Counted from the stretch's first letter, positions 8,156 through 17,577 are shown. The stretch is 64,000 nt of DNA from Candidatus Bathyarchaeota archaeon (GCA_026014745.1 JAOZHS010000002.1:744001-808000), one strand, 5' to 3'. Notes: generated by a model not told the origin, from the sequence alone. Made by a program: numbers and translations.

Positions 8156-8772
8156 CCGCGTTGGTTATGGCAGGCGGTAAAGGCACCCGCATGAAGTTGC
8201 CCCAAGAGAAGCCCCTAATCGAGGTCTGCGGCAAACCCACAATCACCTACGTACTAGCCGCGCTTAAAGCAGCTAAAAAAATCAGCCGCATAATCGTCGC
8301 CACCAGTCAAACAACCCCCCAAACCACTTCATTAATGCGCACGCTTGGCGTTGAAGTCATAGAGACACCCGGCAACGACTACGTATCCGACATGGGTTAT
8401 GTTGTCTCTACACTCAAGTTGGGTGTGTTTTTGGCGGTTGCAGCGGATTTGCCGTTGGTAGAGCCCTTGGTGATTGATGATATTGTAACGCATTATGAGC
8501 GTTGCGGCAAACCTGCCCTAACCGTTGCAGTGCCCTTAGAAACCAAAGCTTCATTGGGCATGTGTATCGAGTACTGCTTCCAAGAGGCGGGGCGCGATGT
8601 AGTTCCCGTAGGCATCAACGTCATCGACGGATCCAAACGCTATGGTGACGAATGGCTCGACCAAGACATCTACATCTTGGATAATCAAGAAATCGCCATC
8701 AACATCAACACGGTTTCAGAATTGCAGCTGGCAGAGCGACTGTTAGCCCAAAAAACTGGCGGCTGCCCCTGA
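8146..8772 (+). CDS. cobY: Adenosylcobinamide-phosphate guanylyltransferase CobY
   Basis: 208 residues forming a single nucleotidyltransferase domain. The N-terminal 'VMAGGKGTRMKLPQEKPLIE' is the GTP-binding loop characteristic of archaeal CobY, the non-orthologous replacement of bacterial CobU. It makes adenosyl-GDP-cobinamide, the substrate of CobS encoded just upstream. The ATG lies inside the end of cobS, which implies translational coupling. Its 3' end faces the amidohydrolase gene across repeat copy 2. Confidence 0.92.
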   Translation: MAITALVMAGGKGTRMKLPQEKPLIEVCGKPTITYVLAALKAAKKISRIIVATSQTTPQTTSLMRTLGVEVIETPGNDYVSDMGYVVSTLKLGVFLAVAADLPLVEPLVIDDIVTHYERCGKPALTVAVPLETKASLGMCIEYCFQEAGRDVVPVGINVIDGSKRYGDEWLDQDIYILDNQEIAININTVSELQLAERLLAQKTGGCP

Positions 8773-8811
8773 CCCCGCTGATAAAGACATCTGCCCTTCC
8801 TTCTTTCTACA

Positions 8812-8915
8812 GGATTCCAACATACGTTTGGGCTTGTTTTGTGCCAATAGTGACCTACCCCTCTTAGGTTTCTGCATAGAACCACTAATAGGATCCAAAT
8901 AGACGCCAAATAGGT
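8812..8915 (+). repeat. Dispersed intergenic repeat, copy 2
   Basis: The core at 8852-8901 matches copy 3 (51306-51355) at 49 of 50 positions. The upstream part (CCAACATACGTTTGGGCTTG, TGCCAATAGTGACC) is a looser match to the other copies. A further ~25 bp downstream (AGACGCCAAATAGGTT) matches copy 1 but not copy 3. It sits between convergent cobY and the amidohydrolase, inverted relative to copy 1. Confidence 0.85.
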
Positions 8916-8985
8916 TCGATAAACAGCAGAGAAAGCGATGATTAGCAATTGCCAGCGCAATACATTCCGCCGCTATCAGGGCAGG

Positions 8986-10590
8986 TTAAGAGACATTCAT
9001 GATTTCGCCGTCTACGATGACCATCTCGACTTTGATATCTTTGATTTTGTTGGTCTCGGCGGTTAGGGGGTCAGAGGAGAGCACGGTTAAATCAGCCAGT
9101 TTGCCCTCTTCGATGGAGCCTTTTTGGGTTTCCTCGCCTGAAGCGTAGGCTGCATCCAACGTGTAGAGCCGCAACGCCTCCAAGGGACTTAGCTGCTGCT
9201 CCGCTGAGCTTGGGCGTTCCACGAGTTCCTGCATGCCCAGCAGGGGGCTGAGGGGCTCCATGGGGCAATCTGAGCCGCCAGCAACCTTCACGCCCGCCTC
9301 GAGGAGGGTTTTTAGGGGGTGTAGCCAGCTTGCACGTGCTTTGCCAAGGTGTTCGGAAGCTGACCAGACGGCGAATTCGGTTGTGACTACTTTAGGCTGG
9401 ATGGTTACCACGGCGTTTTGCGCTTTTAGGCGGTTAAGAAGAGTTGGGTTTAGGAGGGCGGCTTGTTCGATGCGGAATCGAATGTTGCGCTGCTTTGCGG
9501 TTGCCTCGATTACGGATAGGGTGATGTCGATGGCTTTGTCGCCCATTGCGTGGATGACCGGTTGCAGCCCCGCCGCCAAGACCGCCTCAACCGAGTTCTG
9601 CAGGGTTTGGGGGTTGTAGTAGAGTTTGCCGCTGTTGCTTGGCTCGTCGCTGTAGGGCTCCGCGAGGGCGGCGGTTTTGGAGTCCAAGTAACCATCAGAG
9701 AAGAGTATGACGCCGCCGAGGCGCATCCTTAGGGGGTTTTTTGTGTGGAAGGTCGGGGCTTGTTTTAGGCAGGTTTCGGGGACAATCACGTTAACCCTTA
9801 GGGGCAGCTTGCCTTCCGACTCGAGTCGCTTGATGAGTGTGAGTTCGACTTCGGAGAGGATTATCCAGTCCACGCTGGTCAACCCCGCCTTTAGGACCTC
9901 TCGGAGGGCTACCGAGGTGGCGTCGGCGAGTTCGTCTGGGGTGGGTTCGGTGACGGCTTGCCAGATGAGGTTGGTGGCGCTGTCCCGAAAAACCCCAGTC
10001 AACTCACCCGCTGAGTCCCTGTCGATGGTTCCTCCAGTTGGGGTGGGGGTTTGTTTGGTCACATGAGCCTGCGTTAGGGCTTGGGAGTTGGCGACGCAGA
10101 CAAAAGCGGCTTCATGATAAAGAATCACAGGGTTATCTGGAACTGCCACATCCAAGTCGACTGCGGTAAGGTAGCGGTGTTCGCAGAGGCGTGCGTCGTT
10201 CCAGCCGCGTCCAATTATCCAGCCGCCCACAGGCATCCGAGCAGCCTTCTCACGCAGCAACCGCTGCACATCAGCCACCGAAACGGCACCTGTGAGGTCA
10301 AGCCAGAGTAGGCATCGCCCAAAATCCGCTACATGAATATGAGTATCAATTAAGCCCGGGACAACGGTTTTGCCTTCGAGGCGCAGAACTTTGGTGTCTT
10401 TGCTGATTAGTGCCTCGATTTCTTGGTTGGAGCCGACTTTGAGGATGCTGTTTTGCTGTATTGCTACGGCTTGGGCGTGGGGTTGGTTGGGGTTTAGGGT
10501 GTGGATGTTGGCGTTTAGGAGGGCTAAGTCCGCGGGCAAAGAGTCACTTCCATCTCCTCGTCTCAGCCGATGGCTAATAACGTTTTGCAT
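8986..10590 (-). CDS. Amidohydrolase-superfamily metal-dependent hydrolase (YtcJ-like)
   Basis: 534 residues. The metal-binding 'GLIDTHIHVADFG' (about 79-91), a later 'HAMGDKAID' and 'GGSDCPMEPLSPLLGMQ' near the C-terminus, plus the split beta-sandwich ends, are the YtcJ/N-acyl-amidohydrolase pattern of exoenzyme regulatory AepA-like proteins. It should hydrolyse an amide or related C-N bond in the cytoplasm; the substrate is unknown. It begins 2 bp after the stop of the propeller gene upstream on the same strand, so the two may be co-transcribed. After its TAA the same frame remains open for 80 codons across repeat copy 2. Confidence 0.85.
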   Translation of the reverse strand: MQNVISHRLRRGDGSDSLPADLALLNANIHTLNPNQPHAQAVAIQQNSILKVGSNQEIEALISKDTKVLRLEGKTVVPGLIDTHIHVADFGRCLLWLDLTGAVSVADVQRLLREKAARMPVGGWIIGRGWNDARLCEHRYLTAVDLDVAVPDNPVILYHEAAFVCVANSQALTQAHVTKQTPTPTGGTIDRDSAGELTGVFRDSATNLIWQAVTEPTPDELADATSVALREVLKAGLTSVDWIILSEVELTLIKRLESEGKLPLRVNVIVPETCLKQAPTFHTKNPLRMRLGGVILFSDGYLDSKTAALAEPYSDEPSNSGKLYYNPQTLQNSVEAVLAAGLQPVIHAMGDKAIDITLSVIEATAKQRNIRFRIEQAALLNPTLLNRLKAQNAVVTIQPKVVTTEFAVWSASEHLGKARASWLHPLKTLLEAGVKVAGGSDCPMEPLSPLLGMQELVERPSSAEQQLSPLEALRLYTLDAAYASGEETQKGSIEEGKLADLTVLSSDPLTAETNKIKDIKVEMVIVDGEIMNVS

Positions 10591-10592
10591 CC

Positions 10593-13211
10593 TTACAGTT
10601 TTCTGTTGAGGCGGGTTTTGTTTCTTTCACGAACAAAGTAACTAACTGCAAGAACCACCGCGATGATTATGGCAACCGTAGCTACAAGGACCCAAGTTGC
10701 AGGCGTCACCGATATGTCGATGCCGCCGGGTGTGGGAGTCGGAGTTGAGGTTTGACCTTCGCTTGTAGTGATGTTTTCTCGGAAGGCATAGAGGTTCCAG
10801 TCGTTGCAGCCGATGTAGAGCATATTGTTAGCTATCGTGGGTGAGGACCAGCTGCTGCTGGGCATATAGGCTGTATCTAGTTTGGCGCCTTCGTTAGTTG
10901 CGTCAAGCACGAATACGTGGCGTTGGCTGGTAACATCATAAACTTTGCCATCGGCGTAGGTTGGGGCAACGTAGAGTTCGTCGCCAGTGTAGAAGCTCCA
11001 GACCACTTCGCCAGTGTCAGCGTTAAGATAAGCAATGTTGAATTTGTCAATTATGATAACGTGACCGTCGACGTAGATGGGGGAGTTGTAGATGAATTCG
11101 CCAGCGTCTTTGTTAGTGAAGTTCCACAATACGTCACCTGTGTCTTCGTTTAGGGCGTAGTAGGTGATGGTGTTGGTGGGCACAAAGACTTTCCCGTCTG
11201 CCACCGAGGGAGAACCCAAAAGTTCGGTTCCGCCGATGAAAACGGGCTGGTAGGGGATATCTTGAGTCCAAATGGTGGAGCCAGACTGCGCGTTAAGCTT
11301 GTAGAGGACACCAGTTGTGGGACCCTCCGCAGTGAAAAAGACCGCGCCATCCGAAACGGCGGGAGAACACCCGATTGGACCAACGGTCGCGACTTTCCAA
11401 ACCACCTTGCCAGTATCAGCGTTTAAAGCGTAGAGGTTACCATCCAGAGACCCTATGTAGACCATGCCGCCTGACACTGTGGGCGAAGAGGTCATCACGA
11501 TGGTGGCGTAGGTGGCTTCTTGTTTGCCATTCACAAAGGTTTTCCAAAGCATATTCCCTGAATAAGCGTCTAAGCAGTAGACGTTGCCGTCGTCTCCGCC
11601 GGTGTAAACTTTGCCGTTAGCCACAGCCATGGAAGATTGAATGGGAGCGTTTGTGGCGAAGCTCCAAAGTAAATCGCCGCTCCATGCACCCACGGCGTAG
11701 ACATTTTTGTCTTGGGAGCCAAAGTAGACGACGCCGTCAACGATAGTGGGGGAAGAAATTATGGAGCCGCCTGTCTCGAACTTCCAAGAAAGCGTCAGGT
11801 TGTTTGGTCCCATAGGCGCAGTTGAGGAATGGGTTGTGTCGCTGCCCCACATAGACCAGTTACTCACAGGCACAGGGTCGGTTCCCATTGCCCAAAGCTG
11901 ATTAGCAGTAGAGTACTCGTTACCCGAGATAGTGTCCACCGCGGTGGTGACTTCGCCGGGGATTATGTAGAGGTTACCGTAGGCGACTATGGCGGATTCT
12001 TTGGGACCTAAAGCTTCCATGGGGAGCCGCCAAATCACATCGCCTGTCTGGGCATCAAGACAAGCATATTCAGAATAGCCGACCTCATCGTTATAGTAAG
12101 CATTTTGTCCAGTGGTAGCGTAGACTTTGCCGTCGGCAACCGTGGGAGCCCCTGGAAACATCAAAGGACCCGGACCAGTGTACTTCCAGACCAAGCTGCC
12201 AGTTTCGACGTCAAAAGCGTATAGGCAGCCATCCTTGTTTAGGGCATAGACGTTGCCGTAGCCAACTGCGGTGCCAACGCAGAAGTAGCCGTCACTCTCA
12301 GGACGATAAGTCCAAAGGATATCGCCGTTGGTGGCGTTAAAGCAATAAAGCGTGTTATCGTCGGTTCCGCCTCGCAGAAATCGACCCTCATAGTAGGAGC
12401 CGCTAAAAATCATCGGACCCTTAGTAAGGGTATCCCAGACCACATCGCCTGTTTTGGCGTCTAAGGCCATCTGATGATTATCAAAAGAGCCAGGGAAGAT
12501 GAGCCCACCACCGTAGGTTACGCCTGAACCGGTGCTTCCGCCTCCGGGCACGAAGGTTTTCCACTCTACTGTGGGCGGCGCCGAGGGGTTAGAGAAGTCC
12601 CATGCGTAGATGTAAGCGCCGATTTTGGTGTAGAACAGTTTCTCTTCAGGACTATACACGTTAGCAATAAAGAGAGGACCCGTGTCAGCGGTGAATTCGT
12701 CGCTGGTCCAAATTATGTCTCCCGTGTTGGGGTTTAGGCAGGTGCCCTCCACAACCATGTGGGAAGAGTCAATTTTGTAGGCAACAGGCCAGGTGCCGAC
12801 CATGGCTATGTCTTTTTGCCAAACGATTTCGCCTGCTTGATTTACGGCGACGACGCTGTGGCTGGTGCAGACATAAATCATGCCGTTAAACGCGACAAGG
12901 TAGGGTCCGATGCTGGTTATGTTGGTTTTCCACAGCACGTTGGAGGTTGCGGGGGCGGGTCCGCTGGAGAAGCGTGAAAAGGAGGAGTCAGCTTGGAATT
13001 GGGGCCACTCGTATTGGTTGAGGTTGCCGCCAGAGGAGGTTGCGGTGACCTGCGCGTTTGCAGTGTTTGGGATGGGTTGGAGTGAGAGGGCAGCAGAAAC
13101 TGCTGACACCACAAGGATTAGAATTAATATGGATACGGTTTTACGGTTTTTATTAATCGACGGTGCCCCCAAGAGGTACAATATCGCATGTGAGTGCGTG
13201 CTCTTGCCCAC
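10593..13211 (-). CDS. Secreted, membrane-anchored PQQ-like beta-propeller protein
   Basis: 872 residues: a hydrophobic signal segment around 25-45, then a long series of blade motifs of the kind 'VDGVVYFGSQDKNVYAV' and 'ANGKVYTGGDDGNVYCLDA' (more than ten, so at least one full and one partial propeller), a Thr/Pro-rich stretch and one membrane helix near 840-860 with a basic tail. No dehydrogenase catalytic residues are recognised, so it is more likely a binding or structural propeller. The track start is GTG at 13211. ATT at 13157 behind GGGGG (13166-13170) would give a cleaner signal peptide, but this is not decided. It is only a distant relative of the three propeller paralogues at 27-36 kb. 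Confidence 0.78.
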   Translation of the reverse strand: MGKSTHSHAILYLLGAPSINKNRKTVSILILILVVSAVSAALSLQPIPNTANAQVTATSSGGNLNQYEWPQFQADSSFSRFSSGPAPATSNVLWKTNITSIGPYLVAFNGMIYVCTSHSVVAVNQAGEIVWQKDIAMVGTWPVAYKIDSSHMVVEGTCLNPNTGDIIWTSDEFTADTGPLFIANVYSPEEKLFYTKIGAYIYAWDFSNPSAPPTVEWKTFVPGGGSTGSGVTYGGGLIFPGSFDNHQMALDAKTGDVVWDTLTKGPMIFSGSYYEGRFLRGGTDDNTLYCFNATNGDILWTYRPESDGYFCVGTAVGYGNVYALNKDGCLYAFDVETGSLVWKYTGPGPLMFPGAPTVADGKVYATTGQNAYYNDEVGYSEYACLDAQTGDVIWRLPMEALGPKESAIVAYGNLYIIPGEVTTAVDTISGNEYSTANQLWAMGTDPVPVSNWSMWGSDTTHSSTAPMGPNNLTLSWKFETGGSIISSPTIVDGVVYFGSQDKNVYAVGAWSGDLLWSFATNAPIQSSMAVANGKVYTGGDDGNVYCLDAYSGNMLWKTFVNGKQEATYATIVMTSSPTVSGGMVYIGSLDGNLYALNADTGKVVWKVATVGPIGCSPAVSDGAVFFTAEGPTTGVLYKLNAQSGSTIWTQDIPYQPVFIGGTELLGSPSVADGKVFVPTNTITYYALNEDTGDVLWNFTNKDAGEFIYNSPIYVDGHVIIIDKFNIAYLNADTGEVVWSFYTGDELYVAPTYADGKVYDVTSQRHVFVLDATNEGAKLDTAYMPSSSWSSPTIANNMLYIGCNDWNLYAFRENITTSEGQTSTPTPTPGGIDISVTPATWVLVATVAIIIAVVLAVSYFVRERNKTRLNRKL

Positions 13212-13364
13212 AAAAACAGTTTATGAAGTTGTTGGGGTATAAACCTTACGTTAAACCGCCACCCACAGCAACAAAGCGAAGTCTAAGGCTAAAACCCGTG
13301 TTTGCAGTAATTTATTAATCTCACAACTGCTCTAGAACATCAACTCTGCAGCCTGTGTGACTTC

Positions 13365-14816
13365 ATGCGTGTTTGCCTCATAAACCCACCGCGTATGCAA
13401 CCTAAACTCTGGGGAAAACCCAGCATTCTTCAACCCCTAGATTTAGCCTACATCGCAGCCGTCCTAGAACAGGAGCATGAAGTCCAAATTATCGACGCCG
13501 CCAACGAAGGCTGGAAAACCCTTCAAGAAGTCGACGGCAACAAGTACCGCCAAGGGCTAAAAAACGAGGAAATCCAGCAGCGCCTCAAACACTTCAACCC
13601 CGACGTGGTAGACATCACAATCCCATTCTCGGGCTGGTGCAAACCCGCATATGAAATGGCAGCCTTAGCCAAAGAAACAAACGAAAACGTCGTCACGGTT
13701 CTGAGTGGGCTGCATCCGTCGGCGCGCCCCAATGATTGTCTAAGCCACGCAAACGCAGATTACGTTATCATCGGCGAACCCGAACTCACCGCACAGGAGT
13801 TAGTTAACAGCCTAGAAAAGGATGGCGAAGTGGACCGCAAAGCAATCAGAGGCATAGGCTACAACCAAAACGGTCAACCCATCATCAATGCGCCTCGACC
13901 AGTCATCCAAAACCTCGACACACTCCCGATGCCAGCGAGGCATCTGCTACCCATGGATGAATACTTCGCTGCGGTCAAAGAGAACCAGCTTCGAGGCGAA
14001 ATCGGCAAGCACTGGACTACCATGATAACCAGCCGCGGATGCCCCTTCAACTGCGTATTCTGCACCGTCCACACCCTAATGGGCAAACAATGGCGAGGCA
14101 GGAGCCCAGCAAACGTCGCCGAAGAAATCCAACAACTCAAAGACACCTACAATGTGGAACAGATAGATTTTAGCGACGAAAACATCTGCCTTGACAACAA
14201 ACGCATGGAAGCCATCTGCGACCTCATCATAGAACGCAAATTCAACATTGAATGGTTCACGCCTAACGGTGTCCGCGCTGATACCCTCACGCCTGAGCTT
14301 TTGCAAAAGATGAAGGCTTCGGGATGCAAAAAAATCCGTCTCGCCCCGGAATCTGGCGTGCAACGCGTGGTGGATACAATCATTAAAAAGAACCTCAAAC
14401 TCACCGATGTAGAGCAGGCAATTGTTTGGGCGCGGCAAGCAGACATTCATGTGGGGCTCTTTTTTGTTTTGGGGCTTATTGGCGAGACAAAAGAAGACAT
14501 TGAGCAAACAATCGCCTACGCCTACAAGTTGCGTAAGTTGGGTGCGGAGAGTTTCCATTTCAGTATTGCCATGCCTGTGTATGGCACTGAACTCTATGAG
14601 CAAGCATCCAAAGGCGGCTACTTACGTGCCTGCTTTAGCGACGAGGCATTAGCAGCATCAGAACCGCTCATTGAAACCCCAAACTTCACCGCCGAGGAAC
14701 TCATTGAGCTTTGCAAGCGGGCTAACCAAGTTAACTCCACGGTCACTTGGGGCAAAATGTTGAGTGCCGCAAAGCACCCCCGAAAAGTGTTAAGCTTTCT
14801 ACGTAGCCGAGTTTGA
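13365..14816 (+). CDS. B12-binding-domain radical SAM protein (class B type)
   Basis: 483 residues. The N-terminal Rossmann-like cobalamin-binding domain begins 'MRVCLINPPR' and includes 'LDLAYIAAVLEQEHEVQIID'. The radical SAM core starts at 'TSRGCPFNCVFCTVHTLMG' (C-x3-C-x2-C, about 224-240). Such enzymes usually methylate or rearrange unactivated carbons using cobalamin and SAM. It stands alone on the plus strand and overlaps the end of the convergent SGNH hydrolase gene by 18 bp. It differs in its insert and C-terminus from the four other family members in the window; the substrate is unknown. Confidence 0.88.
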   Translation: MRVCLINPPRMQPKLWGKPSILQPLDLAYIAAVLEQEHEVQIIDAANEGWKTLQEVDGNKYRQGLKNEEIQQRLKHFNPDVVDITIPFSGWCKPAYEMAALAKETNENVVTVLSGLHPSARPNDCLSHANADYVIIGEPELTAQELVNSLEKDGEVDRKAIRGIGYNQNGQPIINAPRPVIQNLDTLPMPARHLLPMDEYFAAVKENQLRGEIGKHWTTMITSRGCPFNCVFCTVHTLMGKQWRGRSPANVAEEIQQLKDTYNVEQIDFSDENICLDNKRMEAICDLIIERKFNIEWFTPNGVRADTLTPELLQKMKASGCKKIRLAPESGVQRVVDTIIKKNLKLTDVEQAIVWARQADIHVGLFFVLGLIGETKEDIEQTIAYAYKLRKLGAESFHFSIAMPVYGTELYEQASKGGYLRACFSDEALAASEPLIETPNFTAEELIELCKRANQVNSTVTWGKMLSAAKHPRKVLSFLRSRV

Positions 14817-15554
14817 GACCACTACATTGTAAACTTGGGCTGCGACTACTTGTGCACCTGCTTCATTTAGGTGGACTCCGTCGCGGTAATATTCGGGGTG
14901 ACCTTCAAAAAGAGTAAACAAATTTATGGTTGGCACATCGGCTTCCTCAGCGGCTTGTAGGATGCTGGGGATTATTGTTTGCTCGAGATATTGAGGGTCG
15001 ATTCTGCCATGTCCGGTTTGCACCTCTAACACTGGAGGAGGCAGCATTACCCATATTTTGGGGTTGCTTGGAAGGGCTTTGAAGGCATCTATCAGCGTTA
15101 CGTAGTCGCCTACAAAGCTTGCATTATAAATCTCTAGGTTTGGTTGGGCATCGTTGGTTCCCAGCATAATGAACACCATGTCGGGCGCATACTCCAAAGC
15201 ATCATCGTGGAATGTGCTTGTGTTCATGTAGGGGGTGTCGGTGTTAAGCAGAACCGTTGTTGAGCCAACGCCGAAGTTGCCGACTGGATAAATTGTGCCA
15301 TTGTTCACGGCGCTATCGTAGCTTGAGGGGGTTATAGTGGAGTTGCCGATTGTGTAGGGTGCATTGCCGCCCAGCATCTGCCAAAGGTCATAGGTGTAAC
15401 CTGAGGATTGGGTTAGGCTGTCGCCGATGCAAGCAATGCGGATTTCATTTGATGAGGGCTGGTTGGGGGTAGACAAAACAATAAACGCCACTATCCCTGA
15501 TGACACGAATAGGACCACTAAACAGGCGACCAAGATTTTTCCAGTCTTGTTCAT
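14799..15554 (-). CDS. SGNH/GDSL-type hydrolase with N-terminal membrane anchor
   Basis: 251 residues from ATG at 15554, preferred over an upstream TTG. A membrane helix (about 8-28) is followed by the SGNH domain: block I 'ACIGDSLTQ' (catalytic Ser), block III 'IMLGTNDAQ' (Asn) and block V 'DGVHLN' (Asp, His). The active domain is therefore outside the cell. The start overlaps the acyltransferase-3 gene's end. The arrangement suggests O-acetyl transfer or removal on an extracellular polymer, the two halves of an OatA/PatB-like activity on separate chains. An esterase on imported substrates is the alternative. Confidence 0.85.
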   Translation of the reverse strand: MNKTGKILVACLVVLFVSSGIVAFIVLSTPNQPSSNEIRIACIGDSLTQSSGYTYDLWQMLGGNAPYTIGNSTITPSSYDSAVNNGTIYPVGNFGVGSTTVLLNTDTPYMNTSTFHDDALEYAPDMVFIMLGTNDAQPNLEIYNASFVGDYVTLIDAFKALPSNPKIWVMLPPPVLEVQTGHGRIDPQYLEQTIIPSILQAAEEADVPTINLFTLFEGHPEYYRDGVHLNEAGAQVVAAQVYNVVVSNSAT

Positions 15555-15561
15555 ACAAAAC

Positions 15562-16644
15562 TCAACCAATCAGTTTATCCAAGTATGGTATCTTTTTGAG
15601 TAAGATAACTATTCCCAAAGAAACAAACAGAACAATCACCGTCATCAAAGGAACCTCAATGATGGGATTGAGTGTGTTTCGGTTGAGCGCGAATCCGAAG
15701 TAACCGTTCTGGATGGACTCTAAAATTATCACGTGCAGGAAGTATATGCCTAAAGTGTTATCGCTAATGGCTTTAATTAGCTTGTCACGTCGGGAGAGAC
15801 CGAATTCTTGTTGAGGCGAAGGTGATTTGAGGGTAAGTAATAGTAAAAACAACATCACCGACGTTAGAATGACAGTGGGGCTGATGTATTCTTGGAAGAA
15901 GTACATGTCTGTGCCGTTTGTTGCAGCCAGCACGTAGGTGCCAATCGCAGTCAAGGCTATTCCCAGAAGCATCAAAAGCCCAATAGTTGAACGACGCATA
16001 TTCACCGAAGTGAGGAAGATTCCTAAAACAAAGTAGCCCACAAACCCGCCTATCACGAAAACGTTGGGGCTCAACAGGTAGGGCCCTATTAAACCGAAAA
16101 TAGGCAAAATAGCCACGCCCACAACCCATATGGCTATGAAGTATTTTACAAGCGTCCGATCTGCGTTCGCCAAAAGCGCTCGCAAGAGCGGCGTCAAAAT
16201 GTAGAGACCAAAAAGGACGTAGATGTACCAGAACTGGGTGTATGGACCATTGAGTAGCCCTTGCAGGATGGCGCCAAAAGAGAAGGGTATGCCTATGACT
16301 GCGAAGGTCCAGACAAAATAGATGGCAGCCCAAAAGAGGAAGGGCAATCCTATGCGGGCCCATCGTTTCTTAAAGAAGACCCTAAGACTTTCTTTTTCTT
16401 TTCCGGGTTGAAGTAAAAGCGCGCCAGTTACCATCAAAAACAGCGGAACCCCAAGCACGCCTAAAGTTTGATAAATATCCGCGACGGCCCAAGTGGTGAT
16501 TCCCAGCGGAGACAACGCATGGAGTTCTTGGCTGCTTATTATCCATTGACCTGTAGAATGAAGCAGAATAACCCCTACAATGGCTACCGCCCGAATCAAG
16601 TCAAAATTGTAGACACGACTTTTAGGCGGGTTGAGGTTTTCCAT
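15562..16644 (-). CDS. Acyltransferase family 3 membrane protein
   Basis: 360 residues with about ten membrane helices. 'FDLIRAVAIVGVILLHSTGQW' contains the conserved Arg and His of the OafB/OatA acyltransferase-3 domain, and 'GVPLFLMVTGALLL' is the second family motif. These proteins carry acetyl groups from the cytoplasm across the membrane to surface sugars. ATG at 16644 is used because the GAGAAGGTG before it is a good ribosome site; the longer TTG start would cover that site. It is flanked on both sides by SGNH hydrolase genes on the same strand, as expected for an O-acetylation module. Confidence 0.87.
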   Translation of the reverse strand: MENLNPPKSRVYNFDLIRAVAIVGVILLHSTGQWIISSQELHALSPLGITTWAVADIYQTLGVLGVPLFLMVTGALLLQPGKEKESLRVFFKKRWARIGLPFLFWAAIYFVWTFAVIGIPFSFGAILQGLLNGPYTQFWYIYVLFGLYILTPLLRALLANADRTLVKYFIAIWVVGVAILPIFGLIGPYLLSPNVFVIGGFVGYFVLGIFLTSVNMRRSTIGLLMLLGIALTAIGTYVLAATNGTDMYFFQEYISPTVILTSVMLFLLLLTLKSPSPQQEFGLSRRDKLIKAISDNTLGIYFLHVIILESIQNGYFGFALNRNTLNPIIEVPLMTVIVLFVSLGIVILLKKIPYLDKLIG

Positions 16645-16731
16645 GCTACACCTTCTCAACTCACACCCTAATTGAATTTGCGTTAATATGCTTTAGCAAA
16701 AAAAGCTTCAACGCCCCGTATGCAGGCAAGC

Positions 16732-17385
16732 CTAAGTTATGGCGTTGTAAATTTCAGTTGCTATAACTTCTGAACCGTTAACGTTTGGGTGAACACCATC
16801 TTCGAAGTCGTTTGGACTATTAAGCAACGGAGTATGCACATCGATTGTTGGCAAGTTTAGGTCGATTGCAGTTTGGTTGATTAGCGGTATTATCTCATTA
16901 TCCAAGACTTCAGGGGGAAGACCTATGGTGTTGTTAAAAGCGGGTGGTGGAATGACAATGTAGATTTTGGGGTGGGAGGAAAGGGATTGGAAATTAGAAA
17001 TTAACAGTTTATAGTCATCGACGAAGTTGCAGCGGCGTTCCTGACAAAAGAAGGCATCATTTGTCCCAAGCATAATCACCACAATATCGGGGTTAAACCG
17101 CTCAGCAACATAAAGTAACTCAGTCTGATTTAGGTAGGGCTTGTCAGCTTGAAGCGACACAGTGGTTCGACCGACCCCGAAATTCATTACACGATAGCCA
17201 TCTCCAAGCATCTCCGACAGGATCTCCGTGTACTCGGTGTCAGATGTTATGCTGTCACCAACACATGCCACACGTATAGGACTTGCAGGAGTGGCGCCGC
17301 GGGTTTCAAAGAAGAGAACTGCCAAACTGGCGACTAAAATAACTGCAAATAACACAGCGGCTAACTGTTTTGTGGAGGGCTTCAT
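16732..17385 (-). CDS. Second SGNH/GDSL-type hydrolase, membrane-anchored
   Basis: 217 residues. One N-terminal helix (about 8-25) precedes an SGNH domain with 'ACVGDSITSD' (Ser), 'IMLGTNDAF' (Asn) and 'DGVHPNVNG' (Asp/His). It is clearly paralogous to the protein at 14799 but shorter. It heads the minus-strand run SGNH, acyltransferase-3, SGNH. Having one hydrolase on either side of a transporter-like acyltransferase suggests opposing or substrate-specific acetyl transfer and removal. Which does which cannot be told. Confidence 0.84.
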   Translation of the reverse strand: MKPSTKQLAAVLFAVILVASLAVLFFETRGATPASPIRVACVGDSITSDTEYTEILSEMLGDGYRVMNFGVGRTTVSLQADKPYLNQTELLYVAERFNPDIVVIMLGTNDAFFCQERRCNFVDDYKLLISNFQSLSSHPKIYIVIPPPAFNNTIGLPPEVLDNEIIPLINQTAIDLNLPTIDVHTPLLNSPNDFEDGVHPNVNGSEVIATEIYNAIT

Positions 17386-17577
17386 CCTCAAAAACGTGTC
17401 TAGCTATTTCCTATAAGGTTTTTGCAATTGCATTAACCTTTTTTGGGCAGGTACAAAAAGGAAAAACAACATCAACCCTAAAGGAGAAGATGCCTACGCC
17501 ACAGCCGTTGGACAGCCGCATGTTTGCGAAATTGCTCAACCAGAAATTTAGCTTTGTATACTCGATTTACCAATGAT

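Noticed and set aside
8743-8985. Programmed readthrough of the amidohydrolase stop codon
   Set aside because: The stop is TAA, there is no known readthrough or selenocysteine/pyrrolysine signal, and the extension covers the dispersed repeat; chance or repeat-derived openness is simpler.
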